From an uncultured Eubacteriales bacterium (lineage in GTDB: Bacteria; Bacillota; Clostridia; Christensenellales; Borkfalkiaceae): a stretch of 24,404 bases of DNA. Under the pieces are notes generated by a model. That model saw nothing but the letters and a program-made list of their open reading frames with translations. It did not search any database and was not told where the DNA came from. Below are positions 1 to 8,325 of the stretch, piece by piece. The position numbers and the translations under genes are program-made. Numbering within the stretch: position 1 is the stretch's first letter; each line of letters starts with the position of its first letter. The stretch covers positions 1 through 24,404 of the forward strand of contig UQTB01000029.1 in assembly GCA_900543915.1 (NCBI GenBank), in the 5' to 3' direction.

Positions 1-113
1 GTTCTTCTTCCCTCGGCGCTTCTTCGGCAGCCGTTTCCGCGGCGCTTCTCGCGGCGGCAGCCCTGCCTGTCCTGAAAAAACGCCGCAGATTCCATATCCG
101 CAAAGGGAGATAA
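1..113 (+). CDS. C-terminal end of a membrane-anchored exported protein (partial)
   Basis: An open frame enters from the left edge and stops at TAA (111-113), four bases before the next start codon. The visible 36 residues are Ser/Ala-rich, then a hydrophobic stretch of about 15 residues (AALLAAAALPVL), then a strongly basic end (KKRRRFHIRKGR). This is the layout of a C-terminal membrane anchor with the basic tail in the cytoplasm. The codon cut by the window edge ends in GT, so it could be TGT (Cys). A Cys followed by SSSLG would resemble the KGCTAAAG tail of the next gene. No LPXTG motif is visible. The function of the missing body is unknown; its position suggests another surface protein of the same operon. 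Confidence 0.7.
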   Translation, partial: SSSLGASSAAVSAALLAAAALPVLKKRRRFHIRKGR

Positions 114-117
114 ATTC

Positions 118-2664
118 ATGAAAAGAAAGTTTAAAGGCAGATTGATTTTCGTTCTGGCGGCACTGCTGGCGGCGTCGCTCTGCATGGCTGCGGTCGGCAG
201 CCGCGGCGCCGCTTATGCGGAAACCGAGGCATGGAAACAGACAATTACCTATCAGGGACAGGAAAACTGGTACTATTTCAGCGGCGATTTTTCAGAGGGA
301 GATTTCATCCGCATGGCTTACAGCCAGCGCTTTGCGATGTGGCAGGGGCAGGAGGAAAACAACCGCATCTTCATCGGGGAGCTCAATCAGATCCCGACGG
401 CGCAGTTCGATGCCGTCCGCGCGAAAGTGCTTTCAAAATCGGGAAAACTCTCGGTTACGGGCACGGTGGAACGCTTCGTCGATCCCTCGTATACGGGAAC
501 GGAAGTCGCCGTCAGCATCGTCCTTGCGAAGGGGGGAGACCTCTCGCAGGCGGAGTATCTTCTTCCGAGAACGGTGCTGGGAGAATCCGCCGCGTCGGTG
601 AGGCTGACGGACGGATACGCAGTGGAAAATGTGTCTGCGGAGATCGGCGATATCGTCTTTCTGGTAGCGGAAGCCGCGGAGAGCGGCGTCCTTCCCGCGG
701 GGGCGATCTTCAAAACCGCGCTCGTCTGCACGGAGGAAACCGCTTCCGGCGTGCCGGCGGCGGGCGTCCCCTCGCGCGGAATCGAAATTGACGGCGAGCA
801 TCTTTCTTTCGCGTACGACAACAACGGAAACAGCCTGGAGGACACCGCGAATATCCTGAAAAACGCCATGATGACCGATCAGTCGGGCAATCTGCAGTAC
901 GTCTATCAGCCGGCGGGCCTCTACACCCTTCATCCCATGGAATTTGCCGGGTGGGACTCTCCGGGGAGCTGGTATACCATGCCCAATACCGCGAGCAGCG
1001 TAGGAGCCGTCTGGACGAATAAATTTTATACCAACCCGGCCGGCGGTTACGGCTTTTCCGGGCTTCGGTTCCGCGTCCCCGCGGACGGCGTGCTGTCCGT
1101 CGTCGGAGCCTATGCGCGCAGCTCTGCCGCGGAAGTGGGCGACGGAGGGCTGGGCGCAGAGGGGGAAAACGCCTCCTGGACGCTGATCCGCGTCAAAGAG
1201 GGGGAATTCCGGGGCATTGCGTCGGATAAGATCGTCCCCGACGAAATCAGATATTTCAAGGATATCGCGAACACGCAGGGAATCCGCGTTTCCGCAGGGG
1301 AGCAGATCTTTCTCCGCTACGAGGCTTCGGCGGCGTGGAAGACGAGCTGCATCACCGCGCTGTTCGACTACTGCGCCGATCCCGTGGATATCAACGAGGG
1401 CTGGAAGGTGAGCGGAGACGTTTCACAGGAGACGTACGATTCCGTTTTCGGCGCCCAGGGAGAGGGAAACTGGTACTACGCATACGGCGACGCGCAGTCC
1501 CGCTACATGCTGTTCGATGCGCTTGCGGACGGGGCGTATGCCGGAAAAGACGTCTATTCGTCCTTTTCCATCCGCAAAAACGCGTTTCAGCCTTCAACTA
1601 CGCAGAGCGTGATGAAGGTCTTTAAGGCAGTCGGCAGCGGCAGCGCGCGCATCGTCGGGAACGCAGTCGCATCCGATCTCGGGGGCGGCGCGCTGAACGT
1701 AAGCGTATATCTCCGCCCCTACGGGACGGAAGGCTGGGGCGCATGCGAACCGCTCTGTTCTGCGGAACTCTCTTCCAGAAAGAATTTTACCGAATTCAAC
1801 TTCGCGGACCGAGCGCTGAACAACGGCGATCTGGTGTTCTTCGTCGTCTCCGCCGTCGGGGACGCGACGGGAACGGAACCCTCCGTGGACTTCAACGTCT
1901 ATGTGGATTTCACCGTCAGTTCGGAGGCGGAGGAGGTGGGAGTCGGGATCGGCGAAACCGATTCCGCACTGCGCACGGACTGCTATTTTGCCGAACAGGG
2001 GACGAACGGCTGGTTCTATGCTTACGGCTCCAGGGACAATTACGTCCTGATGACGCGCGGCTTCGGCAACGTCGATTACGAGCGCTGGAACGGCCCCGAA
2101 TGGAACACGGCGATCGAGTCCTCCTTCCAGTGTTTGGGCGCTTATACGGGAACCATGCGGATTTTCGTAGCGGACCGCGCAGGCACGCTCACGGTGAGCG
2201 GAAAGGCCTGCGTGGTCTCGAGCGACGGAACGGCGGGAATTCTGGCGGAGATCTATCACAACGGAGAGACCGTCTGGAGCGAAGAATACGAAAACGCGGA
2301 TCGCGGCGAACGGGCCGTAGAACTTTCGCTGAAAGTGGATAAGGGCGACGTGATCATGTTCTATGCGGAAAACAAAGCAGGAGACAGAGTCGCATATTCC
2401 TCGCGGTTTTTCTACAATCTCTCCTATCTGCTGGAATCGGACGGCGGGGACATCGCCCTGCCCGAAGAACTGATCGGCTATCTTTCCCCCAAAAACAGCT
2501 ATGCGGAATTTCTGGGAATCGTAGATCATACCGAGGCGGTTCCGCCCGTCCGGCTTTCGGAGGAGAAGGGCTGTACTGCCGCGGCAGGGAGAACGGGATG
2601 CCTGCTCCTGTCGGGCGCCGCGCTGGCGGCATGGATGATTTTGAAAAGGAGGGAGCAACGATGA
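118..2664 (+). CDS. Large secreted, C-terminally anchored multidomain protein with NWYY-type repeat domains
   Basis: Start ATG follows AAGGGAGAT at good spacing. The 848-residue product has an N-terminal signal peptide (basic start, hydrophobic core to about residue 34, AYA before the likely cleavage point). A C-terminal hydrophobic segment (about 824-841) ends in KRREQR and is preceded by KGCTAAAG. Three similar units carry a hallmark QG..(N/G)W(Y/F)Y with Trp at residues 51, 452 and 632. Each continues with a beta-rich stretch containing a G-x-(L/A)-x-(V/I)-x-G strand and a GD-hydrophobic strand. A further beta-rich domain (about 225-440, with GWDSPGSWY) sits between the first two. No catalytic motif is recognisable. 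A role as a surface glycan-binding or scaffold protein is inferred from the beta-sandwich look and the glycosidase neighbours. The next gene encodes a single copy of the same unit and overlaps this stop by ATGA. Family not recognised by name. Confidence 0.85.
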   Translation: MKRKFKGRLIFVLAALLAASLCMAAVGSRGAAYAETEAWKQTITYQGQENWYYFSGDFSEGDFIRMAYSQRFAMWQGQEENNRIFIGELNQIPTAQFDAVRAKVLSKSGKLSVTGTVERFVDPSYTGTEVAVSIVLAKGGDLSQAEYLLPRTVLGESAASVRLTDGYAVENVSAEIGDIVFLVAEAAESGVLPAGAIFKTALVCTEETASGVPAAGVPSRGIEIDGEHLSFAYDNNGNSLEDTANILKNAMMTDQSGNLQYVYQPAGLYTLHPMEFAGWDSPGSWYTMPNTASSVGAVWTNKFYTNPAGGYGFSGLRFRVPADGVLSVVGAYARSSAAEVGDGGLGAEGENASWTLIRVKEGEFRGIASDKIVPDEIRYFKDIANTQGIRVSAGEQIFLRYEASAAWKTSCITALFDYCADPVDINEGWKVSGDVSQETYDSVFGAQGEGNWYYAYGDAQSRYMLFDALADGAYAGKDVYSSFSIRKNAFQPSTTQSVMKVFKAVGSGSARIVGNAVASDLGGGALNVSVYLRPYGTEGWGACEPLCSAELSSRKNFTEFNFADRALNNGDLVFFVVSAVGDATGTEPSVDFNVYVDFTVSSEAEEVGVGIGETDSALRTDCYFAEQGTNGWFYAYGSRDNYVLMTRGFGNVDYERWNGPEWNTAIESSFQCLGAYTGTMRIFVADRAGTLTVSGKACVVSSDGTAGILAEIYHNGETVWSEEYENADRGERAVELSLKVDKGDVIMFYAENKAGDRVAYSSRFFYNLSYLLESDGGDIALPEELIGYLSPKNSYAEFLGIVDHTEAVPPVRLSEEKGCTAAAGRTGCLLLSGAALAAWMILKRREQR

Positions 2665-3236
2665 AAAAAGGACTCATTCTCGCGCTCGCTTTGGTTCTCT
2701 GCCTGACCGCCTTCGCCTGCGAAGGCGGCAAAACGACGGGAGAAGAACCGAAAGTTTATAACACGGTGGCCGATTATTCTGGGATTCAGGGATATCGGAA
2801 CTGGTATTATCTCACCGCGCGCGACACGCTGACGGAAGCGCAGCCGATGATTTGGGACGACGTCATGTGCACCTGGCGGATGAACGACATCAATTGCCTC
2901 ATCGAGCCGCACATCGTGCATCCGGGGCAGCTGGATCAGGTCATCCGCGCATGGAAAGCGCCGAAGGACGGAAAAATCGCCTTCACGTCACAACTGCAGC
3001 GCCGTCCGGTCAACCCCAACGGCGTCGGGCAGGACGGCTGCGAGGTCTACGTCGCAAAGACGGACGACGATTATCTCTTCAGCCAGGTGTACGATGCGCT
3101 GGACCTCGAACTGCACGAGATCGGAGGCGAGACGGACATGAAGGCGGGCGAGATGATCTACTTCGTCCTCAGCTGCAGCGGAAATTACACCTTCGATCAG
3201 ACGTATTGGGAAATCACCATCGAATATCTGCCTTGA
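2661..3236 (+). CDS. Small exported protein, probable lipoprotein, with a single NWYY-type domain
   Basis: The start is placed at 2661: AAAAGGAGG lies just upstream and the ATG overlaps the previous stop as ATGA, implying translational coupling. An upstream in-frame start at 2598 would prepend residues belonging to the preceding gene's frame region and bury the signal peptide. The 191-residue product begins MKKGLILALALVLCLTAFAC. That is a signal peptide ending either in an imperfect lipobox (AFAC, Cys20) or a signal peptidase I AFA site. The mature part has one unit like those in the upstream protein: IQGYRNWYY (Trp48), then KAPKDGKIAF and, near the C-terminus, a Gly/Glu-hydrophobic strand (GEMIYFVLS). 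Function is unknown. A soluble or lipid-anchored partner of the large surface protein is the simplest reading. It precedes the first glycosidase by 12 bases. Confidence 0.85.
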   Translation: MKKGLILALALVLCLTAFACEGGKTTGEEPKVYNTVADYSGIQGYRNWYYLTARDTLTEAQPMIWDDVMCTWRMNDINCLIEPHIVHPGQLDQVIRAWKAPKDGKIAFTSQLQRRPVNPNGVGQDGCEVYVAKTDDDYLFSQVYDALDLELHEIGGETDMKAGEMIYFVLSCSGNYTFDQTYWEITIEYLP

Positions 3237-3248
3237 CGGAGCTTCAAT

Positions 3249-5381
3249 ATGCTGAAAGTGAAAAAGACGTTTATTACCCTGGAACAACTCTCCCTTCTGT
3301 ATGCGGACGTCGAGGGAATCGTGAGCTTCACGCTCGTGCCGGCCTCTCTGCGGGAGAAGGTGACGGACGATAAATTCGACATGGAGTATATCCGCAGAAA
3401 CGGGTTTACGCATGTGCAGAACGACCCCATGGTGCAGATCGCACTGCTGGGCGACGGGGGAGAAAAGGAGTTTTTTGCGGGGAATTGCATGAACAACGCC
3501 TCGTCCTGCTATGAATTTGCCCTGATCGGGCAGGAAAAGAGGACGGAAGGCGGCAGGACGGAGATCGTCACTTACTTCGACAACCGCAAGGGGGCCAAGC
3601 TGGAACATCACATCGTAAAGGAAAGCGGCGTCAACGCCGTCGAGTGCTTTCAGGTGCTGAAAAACGAGGGAGATGCGGATATCGTCGTCGAGATGATCGC
3701 CTCCTTCCAGATCAACGCGCTGTCGCCCTTCACGGCGGAAAACGACGTGGACGAAATTTACCTTCACAGACTGCGCACCAACTGGAGCGCGGAAGGAAAG
3801 CCGGAGACGTTTACGGCGGCGGAGCTGCAGCTGGAAGATTCCTGGTCGAGCTACGGGATCAGACAGGCGCGGATCGGCCAGGTGGGATCCATGCCCTGCC
3901 GCACGCACATGCCGTTTTATGCGGTAGAGGATCGGAATATGCGCTGTACCTGGGCGGTTTCGCTGGAAGCGCCCGCGAGCTGGCATATCGACGCCGTCCA
4001 TCACCAGACGAGCATCTGCCTGACGGGAGGGATCGCCGACTTTGAGAGCGGCCATTTCCGCAAAAAGCTGGCGCCCGGGGAGGAATACCGCACCTATTCG
4101 GGGTTTCTCACCGCGGTGGAAGGCGGGTTGGAGGAGGCGTGCGCCGCTCTGCAGGAGCTGTACGCGGCGCGCCTCGCCCTTCCGCCGGCGGAGGAGGATC
4201 TTCCCCTCATCTATAATGAATACTGCTACAGCTGGGGCAATCCGGGCATGGAAACCTTAAAGCCCGTGATCGACGAATGCGCCCGGCTGGGCGTCAGGGA
4301 ATTCGTCGTGGACGTCGGCTGGTGGCGGCCGGACGAGCGTTCCTGGTACACCTTCGGCGACTGGAACCCCAGCCCGGTTCTCTTTCCGGAGGGAATGGGG
4401 GAGCTGACCTCCTACATCCGCGCGCGCGGTATGATCCCCGGCCTTTGGTTTGAGTTTGAGGGCGTTTCGGCGGACAGCACGCTCTTCGGCGCGCACGCCG
4501 ACTGGCTGCTCACGCGGGACGGCTATCCCATCCGCCACCGGGAGAGGAGCCTTCTGGACTTCCGCAAGCCCGAAGTGATCGGCTACCTGCGGGAAAAGGT
4601 CATAAAGCTCCTGAAAGAAAACGACTTCGGCTATGTCAAAGTGGATTACAACGAGCCGATCGGCATCGGCTGCGACGGAGCGGAATCATACGGCGAGGGG
4701 CTGCGTCAGCAGATCGCATGCGTGATCTCCTTCTTTGAAGAGATCAGGCGGGAAATCCCCGGCATCGTGATCGAAGTCTGTTCTTCGGGCGGTCACCGCC
4801 TGGAACCGAAATTTCTCTCTCTGGCGAGCATGGCGTCCTTTTCGGATGCGCATCTCGGCTTGGAGGGCGCTGTGATCGCGGCGGATCTCCATCGGTACAT
4901 GCTTCCGCGCCAGATGCAGATCTGGGCGGTAGTCGAAGCGCAGGATTCCCTGTCCCGCGTATATTTCACGCTGGCGAAAGGAATGCTCGGCAGGCTCTGC
5001 CTTTCGGGCGATCTCTCCGCCTTAGACGGCGAAAAAATGCGCGCCGTCCGCACCGCGGTCGCCTTTTACGATCGGCTGCGGCCCGTTCTGAAAAACGGGC
5101 GCACGCTGGTAAACGAAAACCGGGGCGTGACGAGCCTGCGCAGACTGAAGGGCGCGCGCTGGCTGATCCGCTTTTCCGCGGACGGAACGGAAGCGGTCCT
5201 CTGGGCGTTTTCCTTTGACCGTCAGCCCGTGTTTGCCGTCGAGGAGCCTTCGCTCGCGGCGTACCGGATGGAAGACGCATTTGTGGACGGCGCCGCAGAG
5301 CTGGAAGGGGAAACCCTGAAGATCCGTCCCAATGCCCCGGACAGCGCCTTGGGCGCGGTCTTCTATCTGCGGCGGAGGTGA
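3249..5381 (+). CDS. GH36-family alpha-galactosidase-like glycosidase, cytoplasmic
   Basis: The 710-residue product has no signal peptide, so it should act in the cytoplasm on imported oligosaccharides. The layout is that of GH36: an N-terminal beta-supersandwich (about 1-310), a TIM barrel (about 315-620) and a small C-terminal beta domain. Barrel landmarks are YNEYCYSWGN, FVVDVGWW, GMIPGLWFEFE, YVKVDYNEP, CSSGGHR and FSDAHLG. By family knowledge the Asp of KVDYN (D466) is the nucleophile and the Asp of FSDAH (D533) the acid/base; both are present. The length matches bacterial GH36 enzymes of about 700-730 residues. GH36 is mostly alpha-galactosidase, but alpha-N-acetylgalactosaminidase and other activities occur, so exact specificity is open. 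The Shine-Dalgarno (ACGGAG) is modest. The next gene follows four bases after the stop. Confidence 0.92.
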   Translation: MLKVKKTFITLEQLSLLYADVEGIVSFTLVPASLREKVTDDKFDMEYIRRNGFTHVQNDPMVQIALLGDGGEKEFFAGNCMNNASSCYEFALIGQEKRTEGGRTEIVTYFDNRKGAKLEHHIVKESGVNAVECFQVLKNEGDADIVVEMIASFQINALSPFTAENDVDEIYLHRLRTNWSAEGKPETFTAAELQLEDSWSSYGIRQARIGQVGSMPCRTHMPFYAVEDRNMRCTWAVSLEAPASWHIDAVHHQTSICLTGGIADFESGHFRKKLAPGEEYRTYSGFLTAVEGGLEEACAALQELYAARLALPPAEEDLPLIYNEYCYSWGNPGMETLKPVIDECARLGVREFVVDVGWWRPDERSWYTFGDWNPSPVLFPEGMGELTSYIRARGMIPGLWFEFEGVSADSTLFGAHADWLLTRDGYPIRHRERSLLDFRKPEVIGYLREKVIKLLKENDFGYVKVDYNEPIGIGCDGAESYGEGLRQQIACVISFFEEIRREIPGIVIEVCSSGGHRLEPKFLSLASMASFSDAHLGLEGAVIAADLHRYMLPRQMQIWAVVEAQDSLSRVYFTLAKGMLGRLCLSGDLSALDGEKMRAVRTAVAFYDRLRPVLKNGRTLVNENRGVTSLRRLKGARWLIRFSADGTEAVLWAFSFDRQPVFAVEEPSLAAYRMEDAFVDGAAELEGETLKIRPNAPDSALGAVFYLRRR

Positions 5382-5385
5382 CGAT

Positions 5386-6264
5386 ATGCTGCGGGAAGAA
5401 ATCAATATCAGAGATCCCTTTATCCTGAACGACGGCGGCGTCTATTATCTGTACGGCTCTACCGATCCCCACATCTGGGGCGGCGCGTGCAGTTCCTTTT
5501 CCGTCTATCGGAGCCGTGATCTGGAACGGTTTGAAGGGCCGTTCGAGGTCTTCCGCCGTCCGGAGGATTTTTGGTCGGAAGAGCAGTTCTGGGCGCCCGA
5601 AGTACACCGTTACGGGGATCGCTATTACCTGTTCGCGGCTTTTTGGGGAAAGGCGGGCAGGCGGAGCCAGATACTCGTTTCCGATTCGCCGATGGGGCCG
5701 TTCGCGCCCTTCTGCGAACCCTTTTCGCCGGAGGGATGGGACTGCCTGGACGCGACGCTGTTCGTGGAAAACGGCGTTCCTTATACCGCTTTCTGCCGCG
5801 AATGGGTGCAGATCAAAGACGGAACGATCGAGCTCGCCCCGCTGAAAAAGGATCTCAGCGGGCTGGCGGCGGCGCCCGTCACGCTGTTTTCCGCTTCGCA
5901 GGCGCCCTGGGTACGCGCGACGTCTTATGTCGGCCGCTTCGACGGCTATATCACGGACGGGCCCTTTTTCCATCGCTTAAAGAGCGGAAAGCTCCTTTTA
6001 TTGTGGTCGAGCTGTGCGGAAAACGCCGTCTATGCGGTGGGCATGGCTGTGAGCGACAGCGGTTCGGTCCGCGGGCCGTACCGCCATATCGCGGAACCTC
6101 TGTTTGCGGGAGACGGCGGGCACGCCTGTATCTTCCGCGGCAACACGGGCGAGCTCTTTCTCGCCCTGCATGCGCCGAATTCGTTGGGAGACGAACGGCC
6201 CTGCTTTTTCCCGATCGTCGAGGAAGATGACCGGGTCAGAATCAAACCGTGGGAGGAAAAATGA
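5386..6264 (+). CDS. GH43-family glycosidase (beta-xylosidase/alpha-L-arabinofuranosidase type), cytoplasmic
   Basis: The start at 5386 is chosen because GGAGGTGACGAT precedes it and the protein then begins MLREEINIRDPFIL. An upstream start inside the GH36 gene would add 18 unlikely residues. The 292-residue product is a single five-bladed-propeller-sized domain without a signal peptide. GH43 landmarks are IRDPFIL (D10, the expected base), FWAPEV, CLDATLF (D122, the expected pKa-modulating Asp) and GGHACIF (propeller-centre His). Where many GH43 enzymes have the acid Glu in an EGP motif, this one reads ITDGPFF (D191), while E139 lies in FCREWVQ. I believe a TDGP variant occurs in some clostridial and Bacteroidetes GH43-like proteins, but I cannot confirm the subfamily. 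The stop overlaps the next start by ATGA. Confidence 0.85.
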   Translation: MLREEINIRDPFILNDGGVYYLYGSTDPHIWGGACSSFSVYRSRDLERFEGPFEVFRRPEDFWSEEQFWAPEVHRYGDRYYLFAAFWGKAGRRSQILVSDSPMGPFAPFCEPFSPEGWDCLDATLFVENGVPYTAFCREWVQIKDGTIELAPLKKDLSGLAAAPVTLFSASQAPWVRATSYVGRFDGYITDGPFFHRLKSGKLLLLWSSCAENAVYAVGMAVSDSGSVRGPYRHIAEPLFAGDGGHACIFRGNTGELFLALHAPNSLGDERPCFFPIVEEDDRVRIKPWEEK

Positions 6265-8321
6265 AAAAACTGATTGCTATGATCTTGACGATCGCATTGA
6301 CGGCCGTGCTTGCGGGCGGCTGCGGCGGCACGGTATCCGGGGGAAACTGTCTTTCCTATGACAAAAGCGGTTCCGTCGCATTCGATTTTTCGGAACGGGA
6401 CGGAACAAAGACGCAATACATCAAAAAATTTGACCAGTTCGCCACGACCTGGAGCTTTGTCGGCGATATGCCTGGCTACGTGCGCGAGACTTCCGTCAAT
6501 CAGCTGGGAGCGGTGCGCGACCTGAATGCCGAAAGTCTGCGCGTGGACCTGTTTATGGGGTATACGGGAATCGGCTACGGGATCGGCAGCACGCCCGAAA
6601 AGAACGGGACTTCCGACGGGGAATACGAACAGGCGATGCAGGTGATCCGCGGCATGCAAGATAACGCGGTCCTGCCGCAGCTCGTCCTGTTCGCCTGTCC
6701 TACCTACGCGCAGTCCTACGGGAGCTGGAAGGCGAAACCCCTCGCGGACAAGTGGCAGGAACTCTGCTGCAACATGGCGGCCTACATGAAGGAGCGGGAA
6801 ATCCGCATCGGCGCGTACGAGCTGTGGAACGAACCCGATTTCGGCAACAACTACTTCGACGGCACGTGGGAAGACTACATCGATACTTATATCGCGGGCG
6901 CTTCGGGGATCCGAGCCGCCGATCCGGATGCCTTTATACAGGGGATGTCCGCCTCCTGGATCCACAAGATCGTCGCCGAAAAAGAAGACGGGCAGTCCCT
7001 CACCCGGTGGGAGCGGTTCATTCGGCGGACCGCGGAGGCGGGCGTGCTGCCCGATTCCATATCCTGGCATTTCTACGGCAGAGATTGCAAGCTGGAGGGT
7101 ATCCAGGGCGTCAGCGGCGACGGCGAGAATTTCTCCGTTTACCGCAGCGCGATCCTGAACGCCCTGACCGCCTCCCAGAACGGCACGTCCGAAAACGATT
7201 CCGCGCGTTACGATCTCTCCACCATGCAGCAGCACCTCAACGAATTCAACATCTACGTCCCGCTGGGCGAGGATTCCCGCGATACGTGGAACACCGTCAA
7301 AGTGGTTCCCGGCATGTTCGACGCAATGGAGACACTCCTCGCCGCCAACGACATCACGCGCGTCAACTGGGCGACTTTCATTTCCGAGCAGACGAACGGG
7401 ATCGGCTGCAGCGCAATCGACCTGTATTCCCTCCAACGGTACCCCGCCTATCATGCCAACTGGATGTACGGCCGTCTGCCGGTGGGCAGAATCGCAGCGC
7501 CCGCGCTCGGCGGCTTGTCCGCGATGGCAGCCGTTGACGACGGCAGAGCGGGGCTCATCGTGTATAACGGCACGGGAAAAACTGCTTCGGCGAAGGTCTC
7601 GTTCGAGGGGATCCCCTTTGAAAAGGGAGACGTGTTCGTCTATCTCGTGGACGACGAGCACCTCACGTATTCCACCGCAAACCCGCCCTGTCTGGTCGAA
7701 TGGGCGGAAGACGTCAGCGTCAACGATCTGGCGGCGAACCTGGAGCTGAAACCCGACGCCGCTTATTATATCGAGATTGACAACGCGGACGGTACGCCCG
7801 CCGCGCACGAGACGGATAATCCTCTGCGCGAACATATCGTGCGGAAAGATTATTGGTATCCTTCCCGCGGGGACAACACGCCTTACAGCGACATTCACGA
7901 AAACAGCCTCTGTTCCGTCGTCTCTATGAACGGCAATGCTTCGGGCAGGAGCGCCGCGTGCGTCACTCTGGATGGGATGGACGAATATTCTTCTTTGAAG
8001 ATCGCCTACGATACTTACGGGGAATTCGCCCCGGGGGACGCGGCGGCGCTCGGCGTCAAGCTGGATTTTATGACGGATGCCGGCTATGTGCGCAGCGTCT
8101 ATCTTTCGTTCGAGGGGTTGGACGAAGATCTGCTTCTTCCGTTCGGTTCCGCGGCGGCCGCCACCGATACGGAGAGCTTCGGCGCGCGCGGCAAGGGCAT
8201 AAAAACCGTCGGTCTGAAGTCGCTCGCTCCCGCGGGCTGGACGGGAAGGCTCGCGGTCAGTTATCTGATCGCCGATGCGGGCGCAAGCGCTACGGCGCAA
8301 TTTCAGCTGAGTGCGGTATAA
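6261..8321 (+). CDS. GH39-like (clan GH-A) glycosidase, secreted lipoprotein
   Basis: The start at 6261 follows GGGAGGAAAA and overlaps the preceding stop as ATGA; a GTG four codons upstream lies within that ribosome site. The 686-residue protein begins MKKLIAMILTIALTAVLAGG followed by Cys21, a lipobox-type signal, so it should be anchored outside the membrane. A TIM-barrel glycosidase domain covers about 40-430. ELWNEPDFGN gives the acid/base Glu (E191), and HLNEFNIY gives the nucleophile Glu (E328), matching the TEFN motif of GH39 beta-xylosidases and iduronidases. A C-terminal beta domain follows (about 440-520). The rest (about 520-686) is a further beta-rich region that I cannot assign. 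It is the only clear glycosidase in the window with an export signal, so it probably makes the first extracellular cut. Substrate unknown; a distant clan-A family other than GH39 is possible. Confidence 0.82.
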   Translation: MKKLIAMILTIALTAVLAGGCGGTVSGGNCLSYDKSGSVAFDFSERDGTKTQYIKKFDQFATTWSFVGDMPGYVRETSVNQLGAVRDLNAESLRVDLFMGYTGIGYGIGSTPEKNGTSDGEYEQAMQVIRGMQDNAVLPQLVLFACPTYAQSYGSWKAKPLADKWQELCCNMAAYMKEREIRIGAYELWNEPDFGNNYFDGTWEDYIDTYIAGASGIRAADPDAFIQGMSASWIHKIVAEKEDGQSLTRWERFIRRTAEAGVLPDSISWHFYGRDCKLEGIQGVSGDGENFSVYRSAILNALTASQNGTSENDSARYDLSTMQQHLNEFNIYVPLGEDSRDTWNTVKVVPGMFDAMETLLAANDITRVNWATFISEQTNGIGCSAIDLYSLQRYPAYHANWMYGRLPVGRIAAPALGGLSAMAAVDDGRAGLIVYNGTGKTASAKVSFEGIPFEKGDVFVYLVDDEHLTYSTANPPCLVEWAEDVSVNDLAANLELKPDAAYYIEIDNADGTPAAHETDNPLREHIVRKDYWYPSRGDNTPYSDIHENSLCSVVSMNGNASGRSAACVTLDGMDEYSSLKIAYDTYGEFAPGDAAALGVKLDFMTDAGYVRSVYLSFEGLDEDLLLPFGSAAAATDTESFGARGKGIKTVGLKSLAPAGWTGRLAVSYLIADAGASATAQFQLSAV

Positions 8322-8325
8322 CGGT

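Noticed and set aside
2598..2660. An upstream start for the small NWYY-domain protein
   Set aside because: A strong AAAAGGAGG and a proper signal peptide begin at 2661. The extra residues would disrupt the export signal.
6030..8300. A 756-codon open frame on the minus strand opposite the GH43 and GH39-like genes
   Set aside because: It is the antisense shadow of two genes with clear catalytic motifs, and its translation shows no domain.
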